DNA of 64,000 nt from Fodinibius sp. Rm-B-1B1-1 (GTDB lineage Bacteria > Bacteroidota > Rhodothermia > Balneolales > Balneolaceae). Shown here piece after piece: positions 44,435-55,500 of the stretch. How positions within the stretch are numbered: position 1 is the stretch's first letter; each line of letters opens with the position of its first letter. Under the pieces are notes generated by a model, which was given only the letters and a program-made list of their open reading frames with translations, was not told the DNA's origin and made no database searches. The stretch covers positions 1,178,001 to 1,242,000 of the forward strand of contig NZ_JBCFYD010000002.1 of NCBI RefSeq assembly GCF_038594945.1, read 5' to 3'. The position numbers and the translations under genes were made by a program.

Positions 44435-45808
44435 TCAATCAGAAACTTCGTACTCTAAATCTTTCACTTTAATGTTGTTAATCTTTAAATCAGAAGGTAA
44501 GTCATACATATCAACTATTTTTGCAGCTTCTTTCAAACTTTCTATTTCAACAGTGTTAGAGGCACCTCCTGTAATATTAGACTCTGGGAAAAAATCATTT
44601 TTTAAATAATCTATAAAATTCCCTCCTACAACGGCATCTTCACTTCTAATTTTTTTCATAATTCGACCATTTCCTTTTGCATCCTTATATATCGGTGGTA
44701 TATGTATTTTTAATAAACTCAATAGTAAAATATGGGGATAAAAATCCTTCTTCTTTTCCTCTCTACAGCTACTAATAGAAATAGAAAATAGAGTTAATGT
44801 CCGTTCAATTGATCTGGGGTTATAATCAACATATCTCCAAGATTTTCGGATCAAATTATAAAGGCCCTCAGAATCAAAAATACTTTCTATTATTTGAAAT
44901 GAGTCAACTAATTCTTCAATGTATAACTTTAAATTATCATCGTCATTAGTCCGTAAATCTTTTAGAGTAGGTAAATTTGTTTCTACATGGACAAATTTTT
45001 GTAAATATACATATGCATCATCTTCATTTACTCCATAAGCATGTTTAACAATTTCAACCAACTGTTCCCGGTTTATAGCCAACACAAAGTTGACATGAGA
45101 AACACTAAATAAATGCTTAATCTTTTCTATTACATGAATAGCAAAATCGGGTCTACACCTATCTAATTCATCTACGAAAAATATTATCCTTTTATCTTTA
45201 ATATCCGGCCCAACTTCCAATAAAGCTTCCAGGGCTTCTTGGTATTCTTGGATCGTTTTTCTTCTATTTAAAAAGGCATCATATTTTTCTGATACAAGCC
45301 CTTTATTCTCTCGTTTATCCAGTTCTTCTGCTTTATCAAATAATATATCCCATATACTATCCGCTTTTAACAATCCTCCGGTAGCTAATTTTAATGTTGT
45401 ATTAGCCCCCATCTTAACAAGTTCAATACCTAATTTTTTGGCTACTTCTTTATAACCATCAATGAGGTGTTCCTTGTCATGATCTAAATCAAACTTTTCA
45501 TAGTGTCTCTTTATAGCCTCTTGAATAGTTACGGCAATTGAAATAAATGCATCACTGGCAAAATCATTTTCAAACGCATCGTAATAGATAGGAATAAATT
45601 GTTCTGATTCCTCAAGCTCATCCTTCCAGAGTTTGATGAAGGTTGTTTTACCTTCACCCCAATCAGCATTAATGGTTAATGTCAGAGAATCCTCGGTTGA
45701 CGAGAGTAGGTTTGTCAAATTATCCTTGAAATCCTCTCGATTGAAAAAATCATTTCGTACACTCCCCTCCTTTACTCTCTCGTAGTATGGTGGAATTGTA
45801 TGCTTCAT
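44435..45808 (-). CDS. KAP-family P-loop NTPase
   Basis: 457 residues. Walker A is ADWGEGKTT (48-56) and Walker B IIFFVDELDRCRPDFAIHVIEKIKHLF (208-234) with Asp213 and Glu214, both typical of the KAP family (named from Kidins220/ARMS and PifA). FVLAINREQLVEIVKHAYG (about 241-259) is the following sensor segment. The usual membrane insertion is reduced here to one moderately hydrophobic helical stretch (about 125-150). PifA is an F-plasmid phage-exclusion protein, so a defence role is plausible by family and context. It begins two bases after the 5'-nucleotidase stop and is the last gene of the leftward run. Very AT-rich. Confidence 0.85.
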   Translation of the reverse strand: MKHTIPPYYERVKEGSVRNDFFNREDFKDNLTNLLSSTEDSLTLTINADWGEGKTTFIKLWKDELEESEQFIPIYYDAFENDFASDAFISIAVTIQEAIKRHYEKFDLDHDKEHLIDGYKEVAKKLGIELVKMGANTTLKLATGGLLKADSIWDILFDKAEELDKRENKGLVSEKYDAFLNRRKTIQEYQEALEALLEVGPDIKDKRIIFFVDELDRCRPDFAIHVIEKIKHLFSVSHVNFVLAINREQLVEIVKHAYGVNEDDAYVYLQKFVHVETNLPTLKDLRTNDDDNLKLYIEELVDSFQIIESIFDSEGLYNLIRKSWRYVDYNPRSIERTLTLFSISISSCREEKKKDFYPHILLLSLLKIHIPPIYKDAKGNGRIMKKIRSEDAVVGGNFIDYLKNDFFPESNITGGASNTVEIESLKEAAKIVDMYDLPSDLKINNIKVKDLEYEVSD

Positions 45809-45810
45809 AT

Positions 45811-46743
45811 CTAATTATCTTTATTAGCTATACCGAATGGAATATGAACTAAAGTAATATTTTTTAAATCCTGATCGAGGTGAGATTTTTGATCATCAAT
45901 AAATAAATGAGGTTTTAACACTTCCAGTACTCGTTTTTTCTTAATCCCTCCTAAAAAGAACATTTCATCTACTGAAACACCCCAATGCTCCAAAGTATTA
46001 ATTGCTCTTTCATGAGAAGGTGCATTACGAGCAGTAACAATTGCAGTTTTAAGTATTTTATTATAGTCAGGATCTTTTTCTTTTTTCTTCGACTCTAACT
46101 TCTGAAAGAAGGCTAATTTTCTAAAAAAATCAGCTAATATTCCGGGACTATGAGGTTTTACGACATTTTCAGTTTCATGATCATGAAAAGCATCCAATTG
46201 GTCTTCAGCTTGATAAACTTTTTCTGCCTCATCATCAATTACAACTCCGTCAAAATCAAAGGCGACTCTTAGTTCCATCTCCTCGTCATCATCTTCAATA
46301 TCTGATTTAAGTATCAAACCAGCTGGATAGTTCAGATCAATACTTTTATTCACATCATCTTGATCCGTAGTTAAAAATAAGGAGATATTATATGATGGAA
46401 GATATACATGGGGCGATTTCCCAGAGGTGAAGACTCCTCTTGTAATGTCTAAATCATATTCCTGAATTGAGTTAAAAATTCGTACCCCTGTTTCCGGACT
46501 ATTTTTAGATAATAAAACTACTTCAACAGGTACTTTTTCATCATAGACGTCATTAATATTCAGGAATCTCTTTACAAATGGGAATGCCAAACCCTTTTCG
46601 AGTATTGTTTCACGATTTTGTATTTGAAACTTCTTGTAGGCCTCTAATCCGTCTCTTCTAAAAATTTTGTCTTCTTTTTTTAAATCAAAGAGGGCACTGG
46701 ATGAGATACCAACAACAAGCTTTTTTTCAATTGGATATGGCAT
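45811..46743 (-). CDS. HAD-type 5'-nucleotidase (PF06189-like)
   Basis: 310 residues that follow the bacterial cytosolic 5'-nucleotidase family closely. The N-terminal half carries LVVGISSSALFDL and VEVVLLSKNSPETGVRIFNSI, with ITRGVFTSGKSPHVYL. The HAD motifs are in the second half: RVAFDFDGVVIDDEAEKVYQ (159-178, nucleophile Asp163), IVTARNAPSHERAINTLEHWGV (235-256, motif II Thr237) and KPHLFIDDQKSH (277-288, the acidic DD pair). It probably removes the 5' phosphate of nucleoside monophosphates. It sits 12 bases behind a type IIG restriction-modification gene and 2 bases ahead of a KAP NTPase gene, an unusual place for a metabolic enzyme. Confidence 0.85.
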   Translation of the reverse strand: MPYPIEKKLVVGISSSALFDLKKEDKIFRRDGLEAYKKFQIQNRETILEKGLAFPFVKRFLNINDVYDEKVPVEVVLLSKNSPETGVRIFNSIQEYDLDITRGVFTSGKSPHVYLPSYNISLFLTTDQDDVNKSIDLNYPAGLILKSDIEDDDEEMELRVAFDFDGVVIDDEAEKVYQAEDQLDAFHDHETENVVKPHSPGILADFFRKLAFFQKLESKKKEKDPDYNKILKTAIVTARNAPSHERAINTLEHWGVSVDEMFFLGGIKKKRVLEVLKPHLFIDDQKSHLDQDLKNITLVHIPFGIANKDN

Positions 46744-46755
46744 CGTAGTTTAGAT

Positions 46756-49700
46756 TTAGTTACCCACACTCTCTTCCACAATCCCAATTTCCTCCTCACT
46801 CAACCCATAAAGCTCATAAACAAGTTGGTCTATCTCCTCCTCCAGCTTGCTGGTGTCAGCTTCAGGGTCTTCTTCTTTGGCAGTGAGGATTTGATCGACA
46901 AGGGATTCTATTTTCTGTGGTAGATCTGAATTGTTAGCACTGGGGATAGGAAATTCTTTAAAATAGACATAGCTTGGCTCATAGTAGTCCCCCCTAAGTT
47001 TCGGAAGTATGACTTCGAATAAAAAATGCGTGGTTTTACTATTAAGGACACCTAATAGAAATTTATCATTTAATGAAATTATGTAGCATTTCTGATTAGT
47101 AATTTTGTTATCAGTATCGAAAGTAAATTCTGGACGATTGCAAATATTGGGGAAAACTATTTTATCCTCCGCAAATTGATCGTAATACGAACATGCCCTT
47201 AATTCCCACCAATATTCGCCCTGATCGTATCTTTTCTTAGCTCTATTCTTGAAGTTTTCTAAATGTTTTGCAATTGCTGGATACTCATTTTTAAACCAAT
47301 TCCATTTATTTTCTGAGGTTGCATTATTCTCTGTAAATCCATCAGGTATTAGAATTACGAAAGACTCATTTATTGGTTTTTTGTATCTCTTAATCTCATT
47401 TCCTACGAGAAAAGGTTTTATCAGGTCAGTGCTCTTTCTATCTTTTTCTATAAGTTTATCTTTAGTTTCTTTATCTATCAGAAAGGCATCATTTAGACCA
47501 GTAATAATCCCCCGATAGATATTATCATTTGCATAGTCTTCAACTCTTGTCCCTTTTGCCCTTAATTCTTCAATAAGTTTTTGGGCTTTTTCTCCTACTA
47601 AAGTCCATCCTTCATCAAGTAACTTTGTTTGGTCTACACTAAAACTACTTTCAGCAATTAGCGAAGCTAAATCTTCGAATTCGAGAGATTCTATTTCCAT
47701 TGCTTTAAAACTTTCTGTTACCTCAGTTTTATTGATCTGAAGTAAGCATGGATAAGCAGACGCTTCCTGAAAAACTGGTAGATCACCAAAATCAATCAGT
47801 GATTTTAACTGATAATTACTTAAAAATTCACGAAGTGGTTGACCGTAATTTGTCCTCAGCCATTTGTTTGAAACTATGTAATGAAAGGTACCTTTATGTG
47901 TAAGCAAATTAATACCTTGTTCTACAAAATACTGATATAGGTCAGCAGTGCCGTAATACACTTCAAAACTCTCTGACAAATAATCTTTTATATCTTTCAA
48001 CGCTTCTTGTCGCACATAAGGCGGATTTCCAATCACTGCATCAAAGCCGGTGTAATTTCCGTCCTCATCCAGCACTTCAGGAAACTCAAACCGCCATTCA
48101 AAGGCTTGTTCGTAGAAGGTAGCACTTTCAAGTTCCTCTAACTCCTCTTCCAATTTGCCAATTTTCTTTTTGGTCTTCTTTATTTTCTTCTGGTCCTTTT
48201 TGCTCTTCTTTCCGCCCTCAAACAAGTCCAGCTTGGCTTCTTCCTTAATCAGTACCTCACGCTGCTTTTTAAGTTTTTGTCGGACGGGGTGCAGTTCTTT
48301 AAGTCCCACTGAGAAACTCTCCTTAATAGAGTTAATCTTCTTTTTCAGCGCCCGTTTATCCTCCTGGTCACCGGTTTCCTTGTAGCTTCGTACGGCTTGT
48401 TTATACTCTTCAATCGTCAGATCATCGTTGTTGGCCAGAATCTGAGAAAGGTCGGCATCCAGATCAAAACGGCTTACCAGCGAGTTGCCCTTCTTGATGT
48501 TAATATCAATGTTGGGTAGTACTTCAAGCTGTTGGAAGTCCGTACCTTCTTTGTAATAGGCGTGCTTGAGCAACTCAATCCACAGGCGAAGCCGACAGAT
48601 ATTGACGGAATTGGGATTGATATCTACCCCAAACAAACAGTTTTCAATGAGGATATTCTTTTCGCGGAACAGAGCTTTCTGCAGTCGCTGGGTATCAGAG
48701 CCGACCGTACGCTCTAAACGATTGTTCTCCTTCCAACTGTGGTGCACCCGGTATTCAAAGAAGGGATCTTGTCCCACTGAGATGCTTAACTCATCATTAT
48801 CCACGCTAATATCCACATCCCGAATGCGATGATTCTCCTCATCCACAAAGATGCGTAGATCACTTTTAATAGCAATTAGTTCATTCAAGGCCGAAACCAA
48901 AAAGTGTCCGGACCCTACGGCCGGATCACAAATGGTAATGCTATTTACAATCTTGTTGGCTTCATCATACGGGACTTCATGACGAGCAATCTTTTGGGAT
49001 ACCTCTTCAATATCTTCACATTCCCACCCATTGTACTCATCATTAAACTTCTGTACCACCGCCCGACGAATGGTCTCCCGACACATATATTCGGTGATGT
49101 AGCCGGGCGTAAAAAATGAGCCATCCTTATAGCCGTTAATCTTTTCGAATATACGTCCCAGTACCGACGCATTGATCAGCGTCTTGGCTTCTTCCTGAAC
49201 TTCGGCTGTGCCCTCGGTATTAAAGTTATAGGCATCCAGGAAGCGCAGCAGGTATTCGAGCGCAGATAGCTCTTCTCCTTTCAGACGCTGACCATCCCGA
49301 TCCGTAATTTTACTGCGGTTATAAACCGGCATTTCTAATCCGTCTTCCAAAGCGGAAATAAAGATGGCATCCGCTTCAATATCAGCCACATCAAAAAGTG
49401 AGCTATTCAGGTATGGGATATGACCGAAATGCGTATTAATGCGATCAGAACGCTCTTCAACCGGTACGGCCAATACCTGAAAGAAAAGCTTATTCAGTCC
49501 ATCGTACTCCTCAATGTCACGGTGATTTAAAAACCGGAACCGATCATCTTCGCGATGATATTTGAAGAGCTGGGCTTCCAACAGCTTTAAAAACAGGATG
49601 CGATTGATCCAGGTAATCAGCAGTTGGATGGCCACATTAAATAGCTGCTCTTCTTCATCGTCCCCAAACTCCGATCGATTCGGCAGCCGTGATAATACAT

Positions 49701-50601
49701 TCACACTTTTGAGCTGGGTAATCGTATTCTCAATAAGCGAGGCATGCTGACGGTTCTCCTCATCCAGTCGCGTAATATAGTGGGTCCCTTTTTCTTTGTA
49801 TTCCTTAAGCCCCATGATATACAGCAGCTCTTTGTAAAACGCCTTGTTGAGCTCGTTGCTATCACTGGCAAAGGGTTGCTTGAGTAGGTGCGTTGGCGTA
49901 AATAGTTTAAAGACCGGAACCAGCTTTTTTTGCTCATCTCTACTTAATTCTTCTTTCTCTAACAGCGTACGGTATTTTGTGATATCCAGCTTAGCTGCCT
50001 GAATCGTGGTATCCAGCTCATCAACAAACGCCGAAAGATGGTTATATACAAAGTCGGTACGCGAGCTTACCTTTTGTCCCTGTTTCCACTCTTCATACCA
50101 TCCCGTTAAGGTTTTCGACTCATAAAAATGACGTTCAAAATCCTGGGCATCGAAAATATACCACTGGTAGGTATCGGTAATGATGATATGCTTAATATCT
50201 TCATTGCCATTATCGATGCGTTCCCGCAGGTAATATAAAATCGTCTCGTGGAAGGCCTTGCGATTCAGATCATCCCCGGTAATCATTTTGTTATTAGAAG
50301 GGCGTTTGGCTTCTATAATCACCCCTACCTTCGACTGGCGGGTTTTACCGTTGTGGATTGCTAAATCCTGCCGCTCCTTGGTGTTGATATAGTGCTCTTC
50401 TTCAAAATTAGTGTTATCAAAGAAGGGCTTCATTAATCCTTTGAGGTGTTCTTCGGTTTCGCTGTCTTTGACCGCATCATCCGCCTCATTTAACAGCTTC
50501 AACAAACGCTGACGAAAGGTCTCAAATTCGGTTTTTGTGATAGACTCTTGAAGGAAAGCGTTATCAACGGCTCGTCTTGCGGAAATCGTCGCTATCTGCA
50601 T
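46756..50601 (-). CDS. Type IIG restriction-modification enzyme (Eco57I-like)
   Basis: One 1281-residue chain that combines nuclease, methyltransferase and target recognition. The N-terminal PD-(D/E)XK nuclease shows Asp79 (ERQDLAI) and Glu97-Ala-Lys99 (VIIEAKRP). The helical linker spans about 150-480. The N6-adenine methyltransferase has motif I DPAVGSGHFLVSAL (559-572) and motif IV NPPY (859-862) preceded by FDAVIG. A coiled, lysine-rich insert (about 770-830) separates them. The C-terminal 400 residues are the target recognition domain, ending in LRGDYYEPSYVYFKEFPIP. A specificity subunit is not needed. The DNA of the C-terminal part is visibly more AT-rich than the rest. It heads the 5'-nucleotidase/KAP operon. 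Confidence 0.9.
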   Translation of the reverse strand: MQIATISARRAVDNAFLQESITKTEFETFRQRLLKLLNEADDAVKDSETEEHLKGLMKPFFDNTNFEEEHYINTKERQDLAIHNGKTRQSKVGVIIEAKRPSNNKMITGDDLNRKAFHETILYYLRERIDNGNEDIKHIIITDTYQWYIFDAQDFERHFYESKTLTGWYEEWKQGQKVSSRTDFVYNHLSAFVDELDTTIQAAKLDITKYRTLLEKEELSRDEQKKLVPVFKLFTPTHLLKQPFASDSNELNKAFYKELLYIMGLKEYKEKGTHYITRLDEENRQHASLIENTITQLKSVNVLSRLPNRSEFGDDEEEQLFNVAIQLLITWINRILFLKLLEAQLFKYHREDDRFRFLNHRDIEEYDGLNKLFFQVLAVPVEERSDRINTHFGHIPYLNSSLFDVADIEADAIFISALEDGLEMPVYNRSKITDRDGQRLKGEELSALEYLLRFLDAYNFNTEGTAEVQEEAKTLINASVLGRIFEKINGYKDGSFFTPGYITEYMCRETIRRAVVQKFNDEYNGWECEDIEEVSQKIARHEVPYDEANKIVNSITICDPAVGSGHFLVSALNELIAIKSDLRIFVDEENHRIRDVDISVDNDELSISVGQDPFFEYRVHHSWKENNRLERTVGSDTQRLQKALFREKNILIENCLFGVDINPNSVNICRLRLWIELLKHAYYKEGTDFQQLEVLPNIDINIKKGNSLVSRFDLDADLSQILANNDDLTIEEYKQAVRSYKETGDQEDKRALKKKINSIKESFSVGLKELHPVRQKLKKQREVLIKEEAKLDLFEGGKKSKKDQKKIKKTKKKIGKLEEELEELESATFYEQAFEWRFEFPEVLDEDGNYTGFDAVIGNPPYVRQEALKDIKDYLSESFEVYYGTADLYQYFVEQGINLLTHKGTFHYIVSNKWLRTNYGQPLREFLSNYQLKSLIDFGDLPVFQEASAYPCLLQINKTEVTESFKAMEIESLEFEDLASLIAESSFSVDQTKLLDEGWTLVGEKAQKLIEELRAKGTRVEDYANDNIYRGIITGLNDAFLIDKETKDKLIEKDRKSTDLIKPFLVGNEIKRYKKPINESFVILIPDGFTENNATSENKWNWFKNEYPAIAKHLENFKNRAKKRYDQGEYWWELRACSYYDQFAEDKIVFPNICNRPEFTFDTDNKITNQKCYIISLNDKFLLGVLNSKTTHFLFEVILPKLRGDYYEPSYVYFKEFPIPSANNSDLPQKIESLVDQILTAKEEDPEADTSKLEEEIDQLVYELYGLSEEEIGIVEESVGN

Positions 50602-50770
50602 CAGTAAATAGTTAAAAAACCAACTTTTTGTTAGGCCTCATTCTAAGGACTGCAGAGGGAAAGAGCAAAACAGAATTTACACTAAAAATTAGCCAACATA
50701 TTCTGCTTAAATACAGAGTTCAGTTTACACTACCGCTTACACATCTTTAAGTGCTTCAAATAATGAATAC

Positions 50771-52444
50771 TTACTTACCCTTAACATTAAGAATTGAATC
50801 GTCAATAATTGGTGCTGCTTCCACTGCCTGTGGAATGCTTGTATTACAAGCATGACGATGTTTAGCATTTTTTATACTGGATTCTGAAATTAAAACTTCT
50901 TTAAAGTCATCATGTTCACAAAACGGACAACTATCACCATCCAATTTAGAAAAGTATAACAAACACTTCTTACACCTTCGTCCCTCTTTCTCATTTTGCT
51001 CAAACACCCTCTTTTCAGATGCAATCATATCTTGTATCCTTTTCATTACAAGTCTTCTATTCATGAGATTAACCAACTTACTATATAGATACTGAACGCG
51101 CTTTCTCTTTTTCGCTATTTTGTACCTCCTCTTTCCTATAGCTCTTAACCTTCTCAAATGAGCTAAATATTTATCCCAACTATTGATCCTAATTCTAAAT
51201 TTATTATAATCATCGTCATCTGTGTTGAGAATATTAATCTCTGCAAGGTAGTTTAAATACTGTACAATTGGTTTATAGGGACTATCAATCATCCAATTCT
51301 CCTCATCTGAAAAAAACCATGCCCCTTTCTCTCCATACCATTTCCCTCTTCTCTTGCCTATTTTTTTATGCTTTTGTTTTATAGAATTCAAGGTTTCAAC
51401 AAAGTCTAAAATACCATATTTGTTTACCACCCAATTTTTGACCTTGTTGGCTTTTATTATAGTATCAACGGATTCATCCTGTATGAACTTTAGAAAAATA
51501 GCACTTTGCCAAACTTTTGGGTGGACTTGAAATATCCAACCACTATCAGTTTGAACAGAAAATATTTTGGGGCCTACTTCCTCCTCATAACCAATGTGTT
51601 GAAATTGCTTCCGTATAAGATTAGAGTTTGCACTTTCCAACTTGCCAAGACGATCTTCTATTTCTTTACTGTCTTTCGCTTTTTCTAATCTTTCTAAATC
51701 CTCTTGATATAGCTCTCGTTTTTTCTCCTTAAGCTCTTTGAAATCTTTTTTCTTTTCTTTCTGCTTTCTAATTTTTTTGTTTATTTGCTCAACTTTTATT
51801 TCTAATTGAGCCAAGTTCTTTTCATAATTTTCTTCTCCCTTAGGATTGTGAATCCATTCTTTATTTTCGACATTCTGTATTACCTCCCAATTAAATTGCT
51901 CAATATCTAAAAGTGTGTCTTCAGTTAAATCACTTAAATCAATTTCAAGCATTGGTTCTTGCACTGATTTAATCAAAGAAGCTTTTTCCTCATCCACCTC
52001 ATGAGAAACTTTGATTTCTATATTTAAAGATTTCCCATTTTTAAAAGCTATAACATCTGGTCTATATCCACTTTTTGACACTTCTACATCGACTCTGTCA
52101 AACTCAACATTGTCAGGTGGGATATGAGTGTTTTTACCGTAATGAGGTATCCCTTCATCATCATAGGCTATCGTCTCTTTTGAATACTTAGGAGTATAAA
52201 TTAAAAGTTCATCCTGTATAATTTGTTTAGCCATAAGATGAATAGCCGTTTCAAGTGAACCTGGGCATTGCGTAGATTTATAATGTGCAAAATGTGGAAC
52301 CTTCTTCTTACCCTGATTGCGTGCAATTAATTTAGCTTCACAGTTAGGACAAATACAATTGCATTTTAACCCATTCTCTACTTTTGTAATGTGGTATAAT
52401 CGCCCCTCTTTGAGGCCAAAGGGTAGTTTTATATCCCCTGACAT
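50771..52444 (-). CDS. CoiA-like nuclease with two zinc-binding motifs
   Basis: 557 residues. The N-terminus has a CoiA-type zinc region: CNCICPNCEAKLIARNQGKKKVPHFAHYKSTQCPGSLETAIHLMAK (28-73). It continues into a PD-(D/E)XK-like core: GYRPDVIAF (Asp130) and LNIEIKVSHEVDE (Glu143, Lys145). A long coiled coil (about 200-290, KKIRKQKEKKKDFKELKEKKRELYQEDLERLEKAK) and a helical middle follow, then a second CxxC pair (CKKCLLYFSKLDGDSCPFC, about 495-515). CoiA is known from competence, but in this setting a DNA-processing or defence nuclease is likelier. It is 169 bp upstream of the type IIG gene, same strand, and very AT-rich. Confidence 0.78.
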   Translation of the reverse strand: MSGDIKLPFGLKEGRLYHITKVENGLKCNCICPNCEAKLIARNQGKKKVPHFAHYKSTQCPGSLETAIHLMAKQIIQDELLIYTPKYSKETIAYDDEGIPHYGKNTHIPPDNVEFDRVDVEVSKSGYRPDVIAFKNGKSLNIEIKVSHEVDEEKASLIKSVQEPMLEIDLSDLTEDTLLDIEQFNWEVIQNVENKEWIHNPKGEENYEKNLAQLEIKVEQINKKIRKQKEKKKDFKELKEKKRELYQEDLERLEKAKDSKEIEDRLGKLESANSNLIRKQFQHIGYEEEVGPKIFSVQTDSGWIFQVHPKVWQSAIFLKFIQDESVDTIIKANKVKNWVVNKYGILDFVETLNSIKQKHKKIGKRRGKWYGEKGAWFFSDEENWMIDSPYKPIVQYLNYLAEINILNTDDDDYNKFRIRINSWDKYLAHLRRLRAIGKRRYKIAKKRKRVQYLYSKLVNLMNRRLVMKRIQDMIASEKRVFEQNEKEGRRCKKCLLYFSKLDGDSCPFCEHDDFKEVLISESSIKNAKHRHACNTSIPQAVEAAPIIDDSILNVKGK

Positions 52445-52597
52445 AACTATATTTGGCTAAAGTACTTAAGTATATTTTGTGATATACTTTAATCTAAAAT
52501 TTATGAATCAACAAATCAGAAGTAAATTTCTTTTATTGCTAACAATAATTTTTATTACAAATGAATTAATAAATTAGTAATCCATTTGTTTAGAGAT

Positions 52598-55500
52598 ATG
52601 ATTCCTGAAAATATTACGAAGGAGCACATTAACAATGCGTTGGCAGAAATAGATAAAAAGGGAGTGCCACAAGGTCGCCATTCAACAACATACGACCTTC
52701 TTTGTGATGGTAAGACCTATCCTCCCAAATTAGTCCTCTCCATAGCTAATAAATATGCTAATGGAGAAGAGCTGGACCCAAGTGAATTTAAAGGTGGTGA
52801 AGGGACTCCCGCTTTTAAAAAGCTCAAAGAATTAGGATATGACATTATTCCTAAGAAAGATGAAGTAGCTGAACCGGACACCGATTACAATTCAATTCAG
52901 AAAGAGTTAATTGAACGTTATAAGAAATTAATTCAAGCGGATAACAACGAAAAAGAGCTATATAAGTGGCAGCTTGTAAAAGAATTTCAACAAAAATGGG
53001 ATATTGATGCTGAAAACTTTGCTGAAATGGCTCAAGGTATTGAGTTCGGTAATCTATTGGACTATAGGAGCAAGACTCTTATTCACTTTGTAGAGGATTA
53101 TCCGGAGGAGGCTCGCTCGTTATTTAAGATGCTGTATGACGAGACAATTCCTGTGAAAAAACGAATTGATGATTTTGGTGAGCAAGCAGAAGAATTAGTT
53201 AGAGAGCATTATCCTGATAAAGGATCATTTCAAGATGAGCGTACTATAGCTACCTATCTTACTTTTAGGTATCCAGATAAATACACCTTCTATAAGTATT
53301 CTTTTTACTCAGATTATACTGATTTATTAGGGATTGATAGACCTTCAGCCGGTGAACGATATATTCATTATTTAGAGCTTATAGAAAAATTTATTGATGA
53401 GTTTATCTCTAAGGATAAAGAGCTGATAGAATTATCTCGAAAAACGTTGACAGATGACTGTTACGAAGATGATAATCTAAACCTACTGGCTCAGGATATT
53501 TTATTCAGAACCTTAGAAGGTGAAAAAGAGTCCGAAAGTGATTTTAAAGAGGTTTTGGACCAAATGGAATATGAGCAAGCCTCAAAATATTTCAATGGCC
53601 TCCAAAAAGTTGTCAAAGAGTTAAAGGTAGAACCTTCCGATCAGCGAGTAGTCTTTAGCGTTCGCACGGACAGCCCAAGATTAAATCTAACTATCGGGCA
53701 GCGCTATTGTTTAAGTTTCTATGCTGATAAGGAAAAACCATGGAGATTTATTCATCCAAATAGCAGAGTAAACTCAAAAACCGGTGAAAAATTTAATGGA
53801 CCACCAGAGGCATATTTCCATTGGACTAAGAGCTATACCGAATTGCAGGAAGAATTTGATAGTATCACAGCTGCTTCTCTAAAAGAATTAGAACGTACTC
53901 AAAGTTCCAGTTTTAAAAAGTACAATAACGATTTCTTTGAGAAAGCTGTATTTGATGATCAATATAAAAGAGAAGTATTTAAAGACGTTTTTGATATGGA
54001 AGCAGATAGATTACCAAAGGTTAAGAGCTATCTTAAAAAGTTTTCAGAAGTAGCTGACCAACATTTTACAGAAAGAGCCTTTGTAGAACGAAGGTATGAG
54101 TACTTTCAGGATTTCTTTAAAAAAGAAAACTTGAAGCAAGCTGAGTGGAGTGATTTTCAAGAGATGGGGGAAAAAGTCCATGGCCTTGCTACTAACGCTT
54201 TAGCCTTGAAAAGAGCTTTTGGCGATCCCAATCATGACATCAAACGCTATCGCAAGGCGTTTTTATATCTGGCCTATGGCGATGATCCGTTATCAGATCG
54301 AATCAATGCAATGCTGGATAATGACAGCGAATATCATCTAAAATATTTGGCTGAATCCTTTTACGGTGAATTAGTTGGGTATTTATTCCCTGAAAAATAC
54401 GTGTTTTATAATCGCCGAGATAAAGAAGCTACCTCCTTTTTGGAATTGGATATATCCCGTGAACGTGGAGAATCGTTTGGTGATTTCTTTATTCGATATA
54501 ACAATCAGCTAAGTCCACTTATAGAACTTTATAAAGAGATCGTTGGTAGGAGAACCGAAACAACCATACCGTTGGAATTAGATCAGTTTTTTAGTTGGCT
54601 GTACGAAAATCACGTATCCAAAGAAGAATCGGATGTCAGTAAAGAGGTAGCTGAAGAAGATCGCAATTACTGGTGGCTAAATGCGAATCCGGATATTTGG
54701 CGTTTTTCTGAGAAAGAAGTGGGACAAGAGCAATGGTATACATCCCGCAATGACAATGGAAACAAACGACGTATATACCAACATTTTCAAGAAGTAGAGC
54801 CTGGTGACTTGATAATTGGATATGAATCTACTCCGGTAAAGCGCGTTAAAGCCGTACTGGAAGTTACAGAAGCTCTGCATACTGATGATGACGACAAAGA
54901 AAAATTTACATTTAGGTTAAAAGAGTTTACACCGAATCAACCGGGTTGGGATGCCTTACAATCGATTCCTGAATTGGAAAGCTGCTCTGTCCTGAATAAT
55001 AACCAAGGCAGCCTATTTAAGCTTACAGAAGATGAATTCTTGACGATACGAGATCTGGCATTTAACGGGGTCCAACAACATTCCCCCTATACCATGGAGG
55101 ACGCACTGAATGAAGTGTTCATGCAGGAAGAAGAGCTCCAAAATATTCTCGATCTGTTAGAGTATAAGAAGAATATCATACTACAAGGTCCTCCAGGTAC
55201 TGGAAAAACATTTTTAGCTAAGCGTTTAGCCTGGCTAATGTCTGGTTTTAAAGATCGAAACCGTATAGAAGTCGTACAATTTCACCAGTCCTACTCGTAC
55301 GAAGACTTTATCAGAGGCTATCGTCCCACAGAAGATCACTTTGAGCTGAAGGACGGCATTTTTATGCAGATGTGTAAGCGAGCAAAGTCAGACCCAGAAA
55401 ATAGACCGTATTTCTTGGTCATTGATGAAATAAACCGTGGAAATTTAAGTAAGATTTTTGGTGAGCTCATGATGCTCATCGAAAATGATAAGCGTGGTAA

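Noticed and set aside
50678-50720. Repeated TTTACACTA segments upstream of the type IIG gene as a control box
   Set aside because: Two short copies in AT-rich DNA are not enough to claim a binding site.
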